Assembly: GCA_018398575.1 (NCBI GenBank)
Contig: JAGTXZ010000020.1
Location: forward strand, 930,001 to 994,000
Length of the DNA: 64,000 nucleotides
Direction: 5' to 3'
Source of the DNA: Ampelomyces quisqualis
Taxonomy: Eukaryota; Ascomycota; Dothideomycetes; Pleosporales; Phaeosphaeriaceae
A program made the translations under genes and the position numbers. The notes beneath the pieces were generated by a model. It saw nothing but the letters and a program-made list of their open reading frames with translations. It was not told the DNA's origin and did not search any database. Below, one piece after another: positions 1 through 11,720 of this stretch (the stretch's first letter is position 1; each line of letters starts with the position of its first letter).

Positions 1-2101
1 TCCTTACTAGGTAGCTTAGCTTAGGTTTCTGCTAGCTGTAACTTCTTTTGCAGTGCTAGCAACATGTCTAATAGTTAAACATCTAGTATATTACTCTTGT
101 CTACAAGTTGCCTTAAAGGCCTATCTATAGGATTTGTCTTTTTAGACTAATGCTTAATCTTAAAGTTATAAGCAGCTAGCTTTATTGCCTAGCTAGCCTA
201 TCTTCTAGACAATGTTAACGTGCCTATAAAGCTGCGTAGGTTGTTATAGTCTGTCTATATTTCTAACTAAATTACTAGCCTCTTAATATAGTAACGCTAG
301 TGCTACACTACTATAATAATAGCAAGGAGCTCTAAGTTATATATGTAGTAGTTTCTTTTTATAGAAAAAAGCTTTCTTAACTAGAAGGCTATAGGGTGCT
401 AGTTCTTATCTGCATAGAGTTAGAAGAAGATACCTGCTACTCCTTAAATAGAGGCATTAGTTTCTAACTTAGATAGAAGTATATAGTTATAGTGTTACAG
501 AACAGGCATAGTTACAAATCTGTTGCATAGCTAGCGCTTTGCTTTCTCTGCAGCGTTAGGCTAGTTAAAAAGACTAGACTTCTTCTCTTAAACTAATCTC
601 TTTAGAAGATCTGTAATAGAGCTAATAATAATAGAGAAGCTCTATATAAAGCGTTAATAGAAGTTTGCAAAGCCTAAGAAGACTTAAATATTCTTAAAGG
701 ATGTTAGCGTAGGCTAATTAATAACTGCGCAAACCTGTTCTAGATCTATTGTAACACTATTAAGGCGCACAATAAACCCTAGAAACTTAACTTAGTTAGT
801 AGTAAAGGTACACTTCTTTAAGTTAACAAAAAGACTATATTCTCTTAGCTTAGTAAGTATTTTTCTTACCTATTCCTAATAATCCTTTTCTTCTTAAGAA
901 TAGATTAAGATATTGTTAAGATAGATAACGCAAAAGATATCTAAATACAAAGCTAAGGCTCTGTTAATATACTTCTAAAACGTAGTAGGCGCGTTAGTTA
1001 GCCTAAAAGGCATAACTATGTATTTAAAATAGCTATATTGCGTGCAAAACGCAGTCTTCTACTTGTTGCCTTGCTAGATCCTAATCTAGTAATACGCGTT
1101 CTTAAGATTAAGCTTAGTAAACTTTACTAATCTATAGAGCTAATTAAGAGTTTCCTTAATTAAGGGCAGAGCTAATCTATTTTTCTTAGTAACTTAGTTA
1201 AGGCCTTAATAGTCTACGCAAAGGCGTAACGTTCTATTCTTTTTAGGTATAAATAAGATAAGTGCTCTTGTAGAGCTTATGCTTTCTTAGATTTAGCCTA
1301 AGCTCTACGCTGTTGCTAAGTAGTTGCGTAGTACACTTAGCTTCTTTAGTAAAAGGTTGTAAAGCAGCCTATATAGAGCTATAGTTCTTTCTTTTAACTT
1401 AATAGCATAGTTGCCTCTATAGTGCTGCAGTAGCGCATTAGCAGCGTTACTATTTGTAACGTCTTTAAAGTTCTTAAGTTTAACAGGCTATAATAAGTAT
1501 TCTAAGGAAAAGAACTATAGGCTACCTACTAGAACTGCGTATACACTTAGCTTGTTATAGAAAAATTCTGCAAAGGTTTTAGCGTCTTTAACTCTTATTA
1601 TCTTAGTGTTAAGCTTGTAGCGCTACTGCTTTAACTTACAGTTAATAACAACGCGCCTTTCTTTTAGGCTTAGTAGACCTAAAATAACAGGTTGTACTGC
1701 ATTAGCAATTCTATTTAAAATAGTAGTAAAAGACTTAGTTACGCTCTAGTTATCTTTTATTATTAGATAAGCTTAATAAGCGTAAAAGCTAGGCATAGTA
1801 CTTAAGTTAAGTAAGTAGATAGTTAGTAGCGCAGCGCTGTTAATACAAGAGAAATTCTTAAGTAAGGCAACTCTCTTGTTAATAGTGCTAAGTTCTGCAC
1901 TATAGTTAATTAGGATTTGTATAGGCTACGCAGCGCTATTGTTACACAGCATTCTAAGTACTTTAATATAATCCTCTTATTATAGTAAGACTTAGGCTGT
2001 TAAGAGAAAGGCTTTTTTTAGGCCTACTTGTTTTTTGTTTGTATTGCGTTTAAACTAGTAACAGAAGAAGAGCTGTTAAGCCTTAATCTACACTTTCTAG
2101 C

Positions 2102-3150
2102 CTAATAGCCTATCTTACTGCAATAGTAGTAAGCGTTAGTTAGCTTTAGGCTTAGGTTTGCAGTGCTAGTAACATAACGTTGTAGAGCTATTGCGTCTAG
2201 TTTAGGCTGCAAAGTTTTTCCTATACTAGGCGTTCTGTGTGTATAATAGTATAGTAATAGTATACTACTACTATAGCGTAAGTTGTCTTCTAGCGTTACA
2301 GCGTGTTTAATAAGTTCTCTGTAGGTAGTAAAGAACTTAGTATAGTTAGAGAGAGCTACTCTAATCTCTAGGTAGAGTTTGCTATACAAGTGCATTACTA
2401 AGTGTTTCTGCTTATAAAAGGAATTTACCTAATTTTCTAAAGTAGATAGATAGGCTGCAAATTTGTTTACTGTTTGGCTATCTTTTTAGAATGCCTTTTA
2501 ATACTGTATAGTAACTTAAAGCTTTCTATTTATAGGGCTCTTAATCTAATTAAGTAGAAAAGACATTATGTTGCGCTACGCTAGCGTTTTGCTATTATCT
2601 TTCTATTTCCTCTATATCTATATCTGTTAAAACGTAGTTTGTAGGTACTAGAGGGTAAAGGTAATCTTTTGGTCCTTAAGCTAGAAGGCTAAGAGGTCTA
2701 ATTAAAAGGCAATAGATAGCCTAGCCTTAAAGTTCTAATACTCTCTAATTCTCTTGCCTTTAAAGACAGGGATTTTCTTAATCTTTAGCCTGCGCTCTAG
2801 TAGCGCTAATAGGTTAAGTTAGAGGCGTTGCGCTAGTAGAGACGTGTTGCGTCCACCTAGAGAGGTTAGTAGATCTATTTTATTTAGAGCGCCTAAGAGC
2901 TGTTTAGAAGGTAGAAGAGGCTGTTTACCTACTAATAATTGCTCCTATTAGTGTACTTTCTCCTCTAAAGTCTAGATCTTAGCCTGCTTCTTAAGCTCTT
3001 AGCGCTAGCGCTTTAGCTGCGCTAAGCGTTTGCCTAGGCTAGGCATTAATTTCTTATTAGGGGTGTTTTCTCTTAATAGGTTAGCTAGTAGGCTTAGAGG
3101 CAGATCCTAATCTATTGTTATTAGGTAACTAGGCTGCTATTCTTTTGTAA
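2102..3150 (-). pseudogene. gag remnant of the left gypsy element
   Basis: The part of the gypsy element upstream of pol on the minus strand. The last 97 codons (2395-2102) are open and end in Y-Y-C-S-K-I-G-Y, which fits the start of a CCHC zinc knuckle (CxxCxxxGH) in which the first Cys and the His have become Tyr through C-to-T/G-to-A changes. The position, just before the pol frame, agrees with a nucleocapsid domain. Upstream gag sequence is too mutated to define a start. Confidence 0.6.
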
Positions 3151-3164
3151 GGTAGAGGAATTAA

Positions 3165-3440
3165 AACTATAAAAGGTTTGTATAGTAGCAAAGTTACAAG
3201 ATAATAATAGTAGTATAGGTAGAAGTAAGTTAATTCTTATTCTGCAACTTTAGTGCAGAACTCTTCTTTTGTAGATATAACTAGACACGTATTCTTACAA
3301 CAGAAATGCACTAAGCCTACGCTAGCGTAGCGCTGTTAAGGCGCTAGAGTAGCTATACGCGTTCTACGCGTAAAGACGCTAGGGTAGCGTTATTGTAGCG
3401 CAGGCGCGTTGCTGCGCAGCTAATAGCTCTATACTATACT
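3165..3440 (-). repeat. gypsy LTR, minus orientation (same family as 31.94-32.22 kb)
   Basis: The reverse complement of about 3170-3440 aligns along its length with 31940-32220 on the plus strand; for example both hold AGTTCTGCACTAAAGTT and CTATTATTATCTTGTAACTTT. One copy lies before a minus-strand gag, the other after a plus-strand pol, which is what 5' and 3' LTRs of one family should do. Exact LTR ends cannot be fixed because the termini are RIP-mutated. Confidence 0.6.
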
Positions 3441-5239
3441 ATCCTTATAAGCGTAAAAAATTACATATATTTACGTTATAGCACTATTGTTATTATTATA
3501 TAGTTATAGTGCGTTTGTTATAGTAACGCAGTATTATATAGTTATAGCAGTAGGTTAAATTATAGGTGCAAGTAAAAGTAAGTAGAGTTTTGTTTTAGCA
3601 TTATATAGCTTCTTACCTAGCGCTAACGCGTTATATTATATCTTTAAGGTAAGTAAAAGTATATTCTAAGAAAGCACCTCTTACTACGTATTATTCTTAG
3701 TGTAGTACTATATAGTACTATATAGCACTATATAGTACTAAGTAAAATTCTTACTTTCTAAGTTTTTGTATTATAGTGTAAGTAACTTACCTCTTGTATA
3801 TTATAGTAGTAGTACTCTCTTTAGTCTAGTAAGCAAACTTAGCTAAACTTACTAGTACTATTGTAGTAGATAGGTTATACTAAAACCTTAGTCCTCTTAT
3901 AGTAGTACTATACTCTACTATCTAGTGCACTACCTTATTCTAATATCTACAGCTCTATATAGTATAATAATATTTGTTAAATAGTTATTACTTTATTCTA
4001 GGTAGCTAGTAATATATATATACCTTTTATAGTCTTAAGTTTATAGTATTGCGTTTAATAGTTAATATCTGTTTCTTTAGTGTAGCAAGTATAACTGTAA
4101 GACTCTAGCCTTAGTAAAAACATATAATAAGGCTATGTTAAAAGGTTTAAGTTATATACTAGCGTCTAGTAGTTTATATAGAATTATAGATAAGTTTTTT
4201 ATATATCTGCAGTTCTGTTAGCAAAAGAAACTGTCTGTTACCTTCTGTTTCTTTGTATTATATTGTTCTATTATAATTCTATATTATCTGTTAGTGCATC
4301 TAACGCTCTAGACTATGTGCTATTAGCGTAGATAGTAGTTAATAGATTTCTATAGTGTACGCAGCTTGCAGCTAGCAAAGAAGTGTACAGCAGCCTACTT
4401 CTATTATATATTTTAATATTAGTTTAAGATATTTGTGTTTTTTACTAGATAATTCTGGTCTATATTCTATAGATTTGTTTATAAGAAGATTAGTTTCTTC
4501 TTTTTAACGCTAAGTTTGCTATTAGTATAGTAGGATTCTTTTGTTTAAGTGTTCTCTTTTAGCATTAGCAACTAACGTTACAAAGTATGCAGTATATAGT
4601 ATTTTACAAAGAATACTATTATTGTTTATTATCTTATGTTTTTGTATAATAGCCTTGTCTCTTGTTAACATATCTTATAGTATAGTGTCTCTGCTAAGTA
4701 CTAGTATGCTAGAGTGCTTAACTTTCTACACTACTGTCTTACCTAGATGTTACTATATATATATAATTTTTTAATAACTCTGCTCTTTTAGTTGCATAGA
4801 TTGTATACTACTACTTTAGATTATTAATCTAGTCTTTAGCTTAACATAGTTAGTGCTAGGTAATTATTCTTTAATTTTAGTGTTTGCTAGGCTAATATTA
4901 TCTAGTTATTTTAGTTAATACGCTAGCTAAAATACTAGAGATTATAGGCTCTGTAAGATAATTTATGCAATAGCTATTCTTGTTCTAGTTAAGTATAGTA
5001 TTGTTATACTTTTTTAACTATAACTATACTATAATATTACTCTTTGTTTTTACGTTTGTAAATAGCCTAGCGTTGTCTTATTTTATGTATGTTGTATTCT
5101 TGTGTTTATATTAGTATAGTCTTACTAACTAGTTGTATATATCTTTTTAGCGTCTATCTTATAGCTCTACAGCTATCTATTTTATAGTTGCCTATTACAG
5201 TACTTCTAGCTTGTTAATATATTGCCTATTATTTGTAGT
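3441..5239. other. AT-rich stretch with no recognisable gene
   Basis: Extremely TpA-rich sequence. The only open frame of note (4541-4774, plus, 77 codons) is rich in Leu, Ile, Ser and Tyr, as chance frames in this composition are, and resembles nothing I know. Probably decayed transposon or spacer. Confidence 0.5.
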
Positions 5240-6450
5240 AAACTCTTGCTAACCTACGTACGCTTGCAATTAATCTATTATGTCTGTTACTTTGCAGTAT
5301 AATAGTCTAGAGAGCAATAGTACTTTACAGTTCTCTTCTATCTTATTTAGGCTGTATATTACAATAATATAGTTTAAGAAGTAGGCTAGATCTTTATAGT
5401 TAGGATTGCGCTCTTTAAGTAACTTAATAAAGCTTCTAACGTCTATACTATTAATAACACGCATGTCTTTAAACTAGTTAACTAAATTATTAGGCTTATA
5501 GTAAGTCTTTTAGAAGTTGTCTATATATAGCTATAGGCTGTAGTACATGTTTAGATATGTTAAGATCTGCTAGCTACTACGTATAGTCTTAGCTCTTATC
5601 TTATTATACTACGCGCAACATCTCTAGCAAATAGTGTAGATAATATCTATTATCTTAGTAGGATATTTACCTATTATACTTTTCTCTACTATAAAGTATA
5701 AGAAATAGGCGCAGACTTTAGCCTTCTATGCGCAGGTAATACCTTAGTCTATTAGTTAGTATAATATTATGCTACCTGCAGGCAGAAACATAACTCTATT
5801 ATATTAGTAAGTATTATAACCTCTATTGCTACAATAAGCCTATAGTATATTAACACTATATATACTAAACGTTCTGTAGTAATTAGTAGCTTATCTAAAG
5901 CTCTACTACTGCGTATTTGTAAGACAAGAACCTATTAATTAGTAATAATACTTATTTGTTTATGTAGTTATTAAACTACTTTAGCTATTCTAGTATAATG
6001 TTAGTGTCTATTTAGGTAGAATTATTATTCTAATAGACATAACTAAGACTATAGATATTTAGGTTTTTCTTACTATCTATATAAGTTATGTAGTTTAAGA
6101 ATTCTATAAACTATAAAGGCACTTAGTCTAAGCTATCTGCGTTTATGCATAGTACACTAGTTATATACTTTCTATCTAGTCTAGGTCTAGCTCTTAAATT
6201 ATCTACTAATATATATTAGGGTAAGTGTTTTTAGTATATACTAGCCTTGTCTATGTTATATAAATTCTTAGGCGTGTATCTACTTACTATGTTGCAAATC
6301 TCTTCTATTATAAGCTTAGTATCTTTAACTATTATACTGCTATAGTTACTTACTATTTTTGTAAACTGTTTATATAACTGCACGCTATGTTGTTGTTTTT
6401 GTATAGTAAGCAATCTGTTATTAAACTCTAGTATTTTATAGCTATTATAT
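5240..6450 (-). pseudogene. pogo/Tigger-like DDE transposase relic
   Basis: Several blocks of a Tc1/mariner-superfamily (pogo/Tigger/jerky type) transposase can be read on the minus strand, in shifting frames. At 6413-6231 an open stretch ends in NLYNIDKASIY, corresponding to the first catalytic block (family form N-[IM]-D-E-[TA]-G). At about 5800-5740 the stretch LPAGSIILYQLIDQGI matches the later block usually written LPPNTTSLIQPMDQGV. A 64-codon open frame (5464-5270) follows where the C-terminal part should be. Frames are broken by RIP-type stops and small shifts. The N-terminal DNA-binding part and the terminal repeats were not found. Confidence 0.65.
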
Positions 6451-7080
6451 TTAGACAGCTGTTACTAAAGTTAATATATAGTTTTACAAATTATGTTATT
6501 AGTAATATTAACGCAGGCTGCCTATAACTCTATATACTAGTTATTTAGAGCTGCCTTAAGAGTTTTCTATTGCAAACGCCTATTGTGCGCGTAATTATAG
6601 CTAGTGTATTTAGTTTTATTACTATCTAAGTGTTCTTACGTTATTAGAAGAATACTAGTTATATTATTTAGTTATATATAGCAGCAAAAGGCTCTAGTAG
6701 CCTATATAGTAAGTTGTTATAGTGTTAAATATAAAAACAATACCTTATATTTATAAACCTTAACATGTTCTATAATAGTCTAGGTATAACTATATTGCTA
6801 GTTAAGTATTAGACCTTAACCTATTTATAAGCTAGATAATATAGGCTTAAAGTTATAGTAGTAGAATAATAGTAAAAACTAGATGTATTTACAAAGAGTA
6901 ATTTACTATCTAATATAGTAAAGATAATATACTTACGCATGCTACTACTCTAGTAGCTACTTAGAGTATTTAATATAAAACAAAATCTAAGCTTAGCCTT
7001 AAACCTATACTAGTATAATTATAGCACTAATTAGTTACTCTAGGTGCCTATTGCAATAGATAGCTTATAATTAACACTAA
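6451..7080. other. AT-rich stretch with no recognisable gene
   Basis: Continuation of the RIP-affected compartment between the pogo-like relic and the 101-bp tandem repeat. No frame on either strand could be tied to a known family. Confidence 0.4.
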
Positions 7081-7447
7081 TAGTACTTTCTAGTAGATAA
7101 TAGTTATAGACAGTGCAACGTAACTATAGCTACTAGCTATTTAAAGAGCCTACTGTAGTAGTAGGTTGTGTGCAGTATTAGTAGTATTCTTTAGTATATA
7201 ATAGTTGCTAACAGTGCAACATAACTATAGCTACTAGCTATTTAAGAAGCCTGCTGTAGTAGTAGATTACGTATAGCACTAGTAGTATTCTTTAGTAGAT
7301 AACAGTTACTAACAGTGCAACGCAACTATAGCTACTAGTTGTTAAAAGAGTATACTGTAGTAGTAGGTTGCGTGCAGCACTAGTAGTATTCTTTAGTAAA
7401 AAATAGTTGCTAATAGTGCAACGCAACTATAGCTACTAGTTGTTAGA
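7081..7447. repeat. 101-bp tandem repeat, about 3.6 copies
   Basis: The phrase TAGTATTCTTTAGTA (variants) recurs at 7081, 7182, 7283 and 7384, an exact 101-bp period. Each unit also carries CAGTGCAACG-AACTATAGCTACTAG. Differences between units are mostly C/T and G/A. No coding potential; a minisatellite-like array close to the left end of the KDZ relic, possibly part of its end region. Confidence 0.85.
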
Positions 7448-8061
7448 AGAGCCTAATTATAAAGATTAATATATTTAAGGTGTTTGCTGCCTTATACACT
7501 ATACACAAGATTTATAAAGTATTATACGTTACTTCTTATATATATTCTTTTTTACTAAGCGTCTCTAAGACAAATAAATATAGGCCTATTATTGTAATAT
7601 ATATAAGTATTCTTTAAGGTGTTAGCTATGCTTACTAGCGTAGTAGGTATCCTTTTTATTAATAGCTAGCAGCATCTTAGTATAGATAAGTTTAACGCGC
7701 GTAACTTCTTTAAGTTAGTAGAAGTTCTTAAAGCTGTAATAAAGCTTAGTAATAATAAGAGACTTAGTATTATATAAGTTGTAGTTAGAATATCTTAATA
7801 TCTAGACGTTAGATTGCTACTTATAGAGTCTAATAAAAATGTATTATATATAGTATAAGAGAGGTTACAGATACTTAAGTAGGCTTTGCTATTAAAGAGC
7901 TTAATAAGAGTACTAGAATAGAAAAGTCTTAATAAACAACTACAACTTAACGTTATCCTTAATTTTTGCCTATAACAGTATAAAGACAAAAGCATGTAAA
8001 TTGTAGTTGTATCTCTAATATCTTCTAGTTACCTAATAGTATAAGAATTACGTTCTTAAGT
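7448..8061. other. AT-rich stretch, no gene recognised
   Basis: A 66-codon minus-strand open frame (7995-7795) lies here but has no recognisable family features. The right KDZ copy stops at the repeat that follows, so it cannot be decided whether this stretch belongs to the KDZ element. Confidence 0.35.
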
Positions 8062-8450
8062 TAAGCTAAGTTATTAATATGCGTACTAGAATACTATTAT
8101 AGCTATTGTTGTAGAGATTCTTATTGTTAAACACGTTATAAAGTATCTTAGTTAAGTAATAGTGTTACAAGACATAACAAAGTTATTGCAATAATAGCGC
8201 TCTTATATTAGGCTAAGCTGTTAATATACGCACTAGAATGCTATTATAGCTATTGTTATAGAGATGCTTGTTGTTAAACACGTTATAAAGTATCTTAGTT
8301 AAGTAATAGTGTTATAGAATATAAAAAAGTTGTTGCAATAATAGCGCTCTTATATTAGGCTAAGTTATTAATATGCGCACTAGAATACTATTGTAGCTAT
8401 TGTTGTAGAAATCTTTGTTGTTAAATACGTTATAAGGTATCTTAGTTAAG
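8062..8450. repeat. 147-bp tandem repeat at the left end of the KDZ relic
   Basis: Units start at 8062, 8209 and 8356 (TAAGCTAAG / TAGGCTAAG), giving two full 147-bp units and a partial third. The same repeat occurs inverted at about 58220-58436, with fewer units, marking the start of homology between the two large inverted copies. The array therefore belongs to the element, probably its subterminal region. Confidence 0.8.
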
Positions 8451-9941
8451 CTATAACATCTAAACAGCTACTAAAGAGTCTATTTAGGATATAAATTTGC
8501 TTTTATACTAGTAGGCTAAGAAGTAGCGTAGGTGTAGTACTAATAACATAGTAAAGCTTAGTTCTAGATTTTTAAACTATACAAACATATAGACGTAATA
8601 GGTATAGTTTTAGTTTTATAAAAATAAAAATATAATAAAGAATTAAGTCTCTTAAACTTAAAAGAAATATATATACAAAGACAGTAACATTAAATTAGGA
8701 GTATAAGTTACGTGTTAAGAAGCAGCTGTATATATAACTTACACGTAGTTTGTTTTACATATTATAGATACAGCTCTTAGTCTTATAATAGATAAAAAGA
8801 ATATAAAGTTCTGTGTATGTTTTAATAAAAGACTGTTACCTTAACTCTAAGACTAGAGACATATAAGTAAATTTATCTCTAGTTTTAAGGTTAGGAAAAT
8901 ATAAGAAGGCGCAAGTATATAATAGATAAAAATAATATAAAGTTTTATATATGTTTTTACAAAAGACTGTTACTTTAACCTTAAGACTAGAGACATATAA
9001 GTAAATTTATCTCTAGTTTTAATGTTTAGAAAACGTATATATAGCAAGAGGCAAAAAGTAGCTAGCTAGTAAAGCTATTATATACTCTATTAGCACTAAT
9101 AGTTTAAGAGTAAGCAGCACGTAGATGCGTTTAATATATAGCAGTTTATTAACAGTATTTATTACTATTTAGCTCTTCTTATATTTGCACATTATAGTAA
9201 GTTAGAACAGTAGTTTCTAGTAGACAACTATCTTATACTGTACTAGAGAAAGAATATAAATTAGATTTATAGGCATTTTAAAACTAAATAAAATTAAACA
9301 TACTAGCTACTTAAAATATTAGTTAACACTGTATATAAATTATACTTATTATTTTCTACTATTAGATAATTGCCTACGCTTGTTACTAGTCTTACCTAGA
9401 GTATATATAGCACACTATTCTACCTACTTCTATCTATACTAAGCCTAGCTACCTTAGTACAGGTTATATACTAGGCTACTAGAGCTACTAGTCTATTTTT
9501 TTTATACTTTTAAACCTTGTACGTGTCTTCTTATAGTTATACTTACCTTTTTATGCGTTTAGGTTCTACTATATATATTCTAAACGCGCAGTAACTTACT
9601 TATTCTAGAGTATTAATATTTTCTAGTATAAGAATTATTATTAATATTAATCTCTATTAAGCTATGTTAGCTAGCTTAACTAACTTAGTTATTAACAAGT
9701 AAGCACTAGTGCAATTACGTAACAGTTATTAGTGTAATAAGAAATATAGAAGAAAAGAAAAATATTAGTTGTTACGCCTATAACTATTAGTATAGTTCTA
9801 TATACAGGTTAGGTAACTGTTAGCTATAGTAGACTTTAGTAGACTATAGTAGATAACAGACCATATAGTACAGAATAGATACTGCTAGTAACTACTCTAA
9901 CTCTATGTAACTAATATTAATACTGTTTTTGCACACTTAGT
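8062..9941 (+). mobile_element. Plavaka/KDZ-type DNA transposon relic, segment 1
   Basis: First of three pieces of one element, in register with the reverse complement of about 56732-58436. It ends at 9941 with TTAGT, the target site of the chromovirus that follows. The other copy runs straight through this point, so the break is an insertion. No transposase domain was recognised in this segment; it may hold the 5' untranslated or N-terminal region. Confidence 0.75.
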
Positions 9942-10240
9942 TGTAACAAGCACATGCAAACACATGTTACATCTAATACCTTATAAAGGCTTAGTAACAG
10001 ATTATGTAGGGAGCTAGCAGATTAGGACTAAAAGCGCTCTAACAGCGCTCTAACTCAGCTGCTACGCCTACTATAAATATAAGCCTATAGCATAGATAGA
10101 GGACAAGTTTCTCTTGTCCTTCTGTACAAGACCTATAGGTGTATAGCCAATCTAGAATCTCTGATACAACACGCACTCCTATATGCCTCTGATACGTATC
10201 CAATTTAATCCTAATAGCTGTACCTACTTGCGTTGTTACA
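9942..10240 (+). repeat. 5' LTR of the nested chromovirus
   Basis: Starts TGTAACAAGC and ends GTTGTTACA, a 5'-TG...CA-3' LTR with a short inverted terminus. It contains a TATA box (TATAAATA, 10073-10080), with the presumed transcript start near 10101, about 28 bp downstream. Confidence 0.95.
10073..10117 (+). promoter_or_regulatory. LTR promoter TATA box and presumed R-region start
   Basis: TATAAATA at 10073-10080 is followed after ~20 bp by GGACAAGTTTCTCTTGT (10101-10117). This stretch is complementary to the priming site beside the LTR, which places the start of R here by analogy with Tf1. Confidence 0.6.
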
Positions 10241-10242
10241 TT

Positions 10243-10260
10243 ACAAGAGAAACTTTGTCC
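10243..10260 (+). promoter_or_regulatory. self-complementary primer-binding site (Tf1/sushi type)
   Basis: ACAAGAGAAACTTTGTCC, 2 bp after the 5' LTR, is the reverse complement of LTR positions 10101-10117 except for one extra A. It does not begin with TGG, as a tRNA 3'-end site would. Tf1, MAGGY and other fungal chromoviruses prime from the folded-back 5' end of their own RNA, and this arrangement fits that mechanism. Confidence 0.65.
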
Positions 10261-10439
10261 CGCTAGTAATAGCATTTAGATAATATTACTATTTACTTTT
10301 AAAAAGATTGCGTTGAAACGTCTAGAACCCTATCTAAATTAGATCTGTTTGCAACCTTAAATCTATTAAACACAGTTAGGATCCCTTAGATCTTCTAGCA
10401 ACTAAAGCCTTTAGGTTTAGATCTTTCTATCAACATAAC

Positions 10440-11720
10440 AGTTAGGATTACTTCAGAAAAGTCGCGTTTAGCGCTACAATAGAAACTCAGAGACTATTAA
10501 TAACCTAGGAGTATTAGAGGCAACGCTAATAACTCCCCCTAAAGAACTAACCCCAGGAGCCTTCCCCTGAGACAACTTTGTATTAACTGTAACAACCTGG
10601 CAACAGAGTGCTAAAGCAAAAAAGACAGACACTAAGAAACCCTCTTAGCCTAGAGCTGCACTAAATCTAACCTCTGTCTAAATAGAGGTTAATTAATTAC
10701 AACAAGATTTGAAACAGGCGTTAGTAGAAATTAATTCTCTTAAGAAAGGACTAACTCTGTTAGTAGGACTAGACAAGCCCCTACCTACTACTAAATTACC
10801 TTAGAACAATTCTGCACCCTGCTGTTTATCTAACAGCTCTACATTTAAGTACTTACATCGCTATAAGGGCTCTCGCTAACTTTAACAATCTAAGAAAACG
10901 CCTAATATAGACAATCTTAGCGATAGAAAAGATCCTACCTTCTGCTAATAGCAGGCCTTAATCTAGGATTAACTTGAAATTAACTTAGATTACTATTAGA
11001 CTAAAAGACAACGCATAGCCTTAGTATAGGGCTACACTACAGGATTAGCTAAGGGCTATCTTAAGCTACAATATTTATTAGATACTAATTAAGAGCAATT
11101 CTAGAACGCTAAGCAAATAGTTAAGCTACTTAAGTCCTATTTTATTACAGGCAACAAGGTAGCTGAAAGCTGTGCAGCGTTTGATTAATTGCAGATAACA
11201 AAGGAAAAAACGTTCCCCTTGTTTAAAGCTAGGTTTTTAAGTTCTGCAGTTAAGGGACAAGTACCCCCTTTAGAGTAGTTTTACTACTTATAGACTAAGA
11301 TTACGCTAGGGTTGCAAGCCCCTAACCTAGGATTCAGGCACTAATAGAAGAACTTATTTAATTAGATAGTAGAACACCTTACTGCATACAATATAAAGCA
11401 GAAGAACAACTCTACACTAAGTATAACACTAGCTGCTGCTAAGTTGCCAATCAGGTTAGCCCTACAACAGAATTTGAAGCTAAATTAGACTACTACTACT
11501 AACGCTCTAACAAATTCTGCGCTAGCCTATTAATCTATAACAGTGCGTCTTTCTACAAAGACCCCTAAGCCAGAACAACAGAAGACTTCTAGTAGTTGTT
11601 ATAATTGCAGTAAGCTAGAACACTACTCTAGTAACTACACAAAGCCTTATGTGCGTTAGATTAAAGCTGTAGAAGTAGATAAGTATAAAGATGCTTAAGA
11701 GTAACCTAATTAGGAGGTGT
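10440..11720 (+). pseudogene. gag of the nested chromovirus, RIP-broken
   Basis: A plus-strand frame with scattered TAG/TAA stops runs through this region. Near 11595-11645 it contains C-Y-N-C-S-K-L-E-H followed by a Tyr where the last Cys of a CxxCxxxxHxxxxC zinc knuckle should be (TGC to TAC). That identifies the end of the nucleocapsid part of Gag. The start codon cannot be fixed. Confidence 0.7.

Larger units (their letters stand above)
1..3440 (-). mobile_element. Ty3/gypsy LTR retrotransposon, RIP-degraded, cut by window start
   Basis: Read on the minus strand this is the 5' LTR/leader, gag and most of pol of a gypsy element whose 3' part lies before position 1. The reverse transcriptase frame can be followed from about 1330 down to 560, including KKNR, the FTKLNL strand and the active-site box. 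That box reads YLNN where YLDD is expected, so both catalytic aspartates are lost. RNase H-like sequence continues below 560. Breaks are almost all TAG/TAA at former Gln or Trp codons, as expected of RIP. The translated RT is nearly the same as that of the plus-strand element at 26.9-32.2 kb, so both belong to one family. A dead element, with no expected product. Confidence 0.85.

Noticed and set aside
4541..4774. 77-codon plus-strand frame with hydrophobic residues, like a small membrane protein
   Set aside because: Composition is what chance frames in TpA-rich sequence give; no family features and no second copy to support it.
7081..7447. CRISPR-like array
   Set aside because: Direct 101-bp repeats without unique spacers; eukaryotic context.
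7795..7995. 66-codon minus-strand frame
   Set aside because: Leu/Ser/Tyr-rich by composition, neighbouring frames equally plausible, no recognisable motif.
8062..8450. Nucleosome-related or centromeric satellite because the period is 147 bp
   Set aside because: Fewer than three units, and the repeat travels with the KDZ copies; the number is most simply a coincidence.
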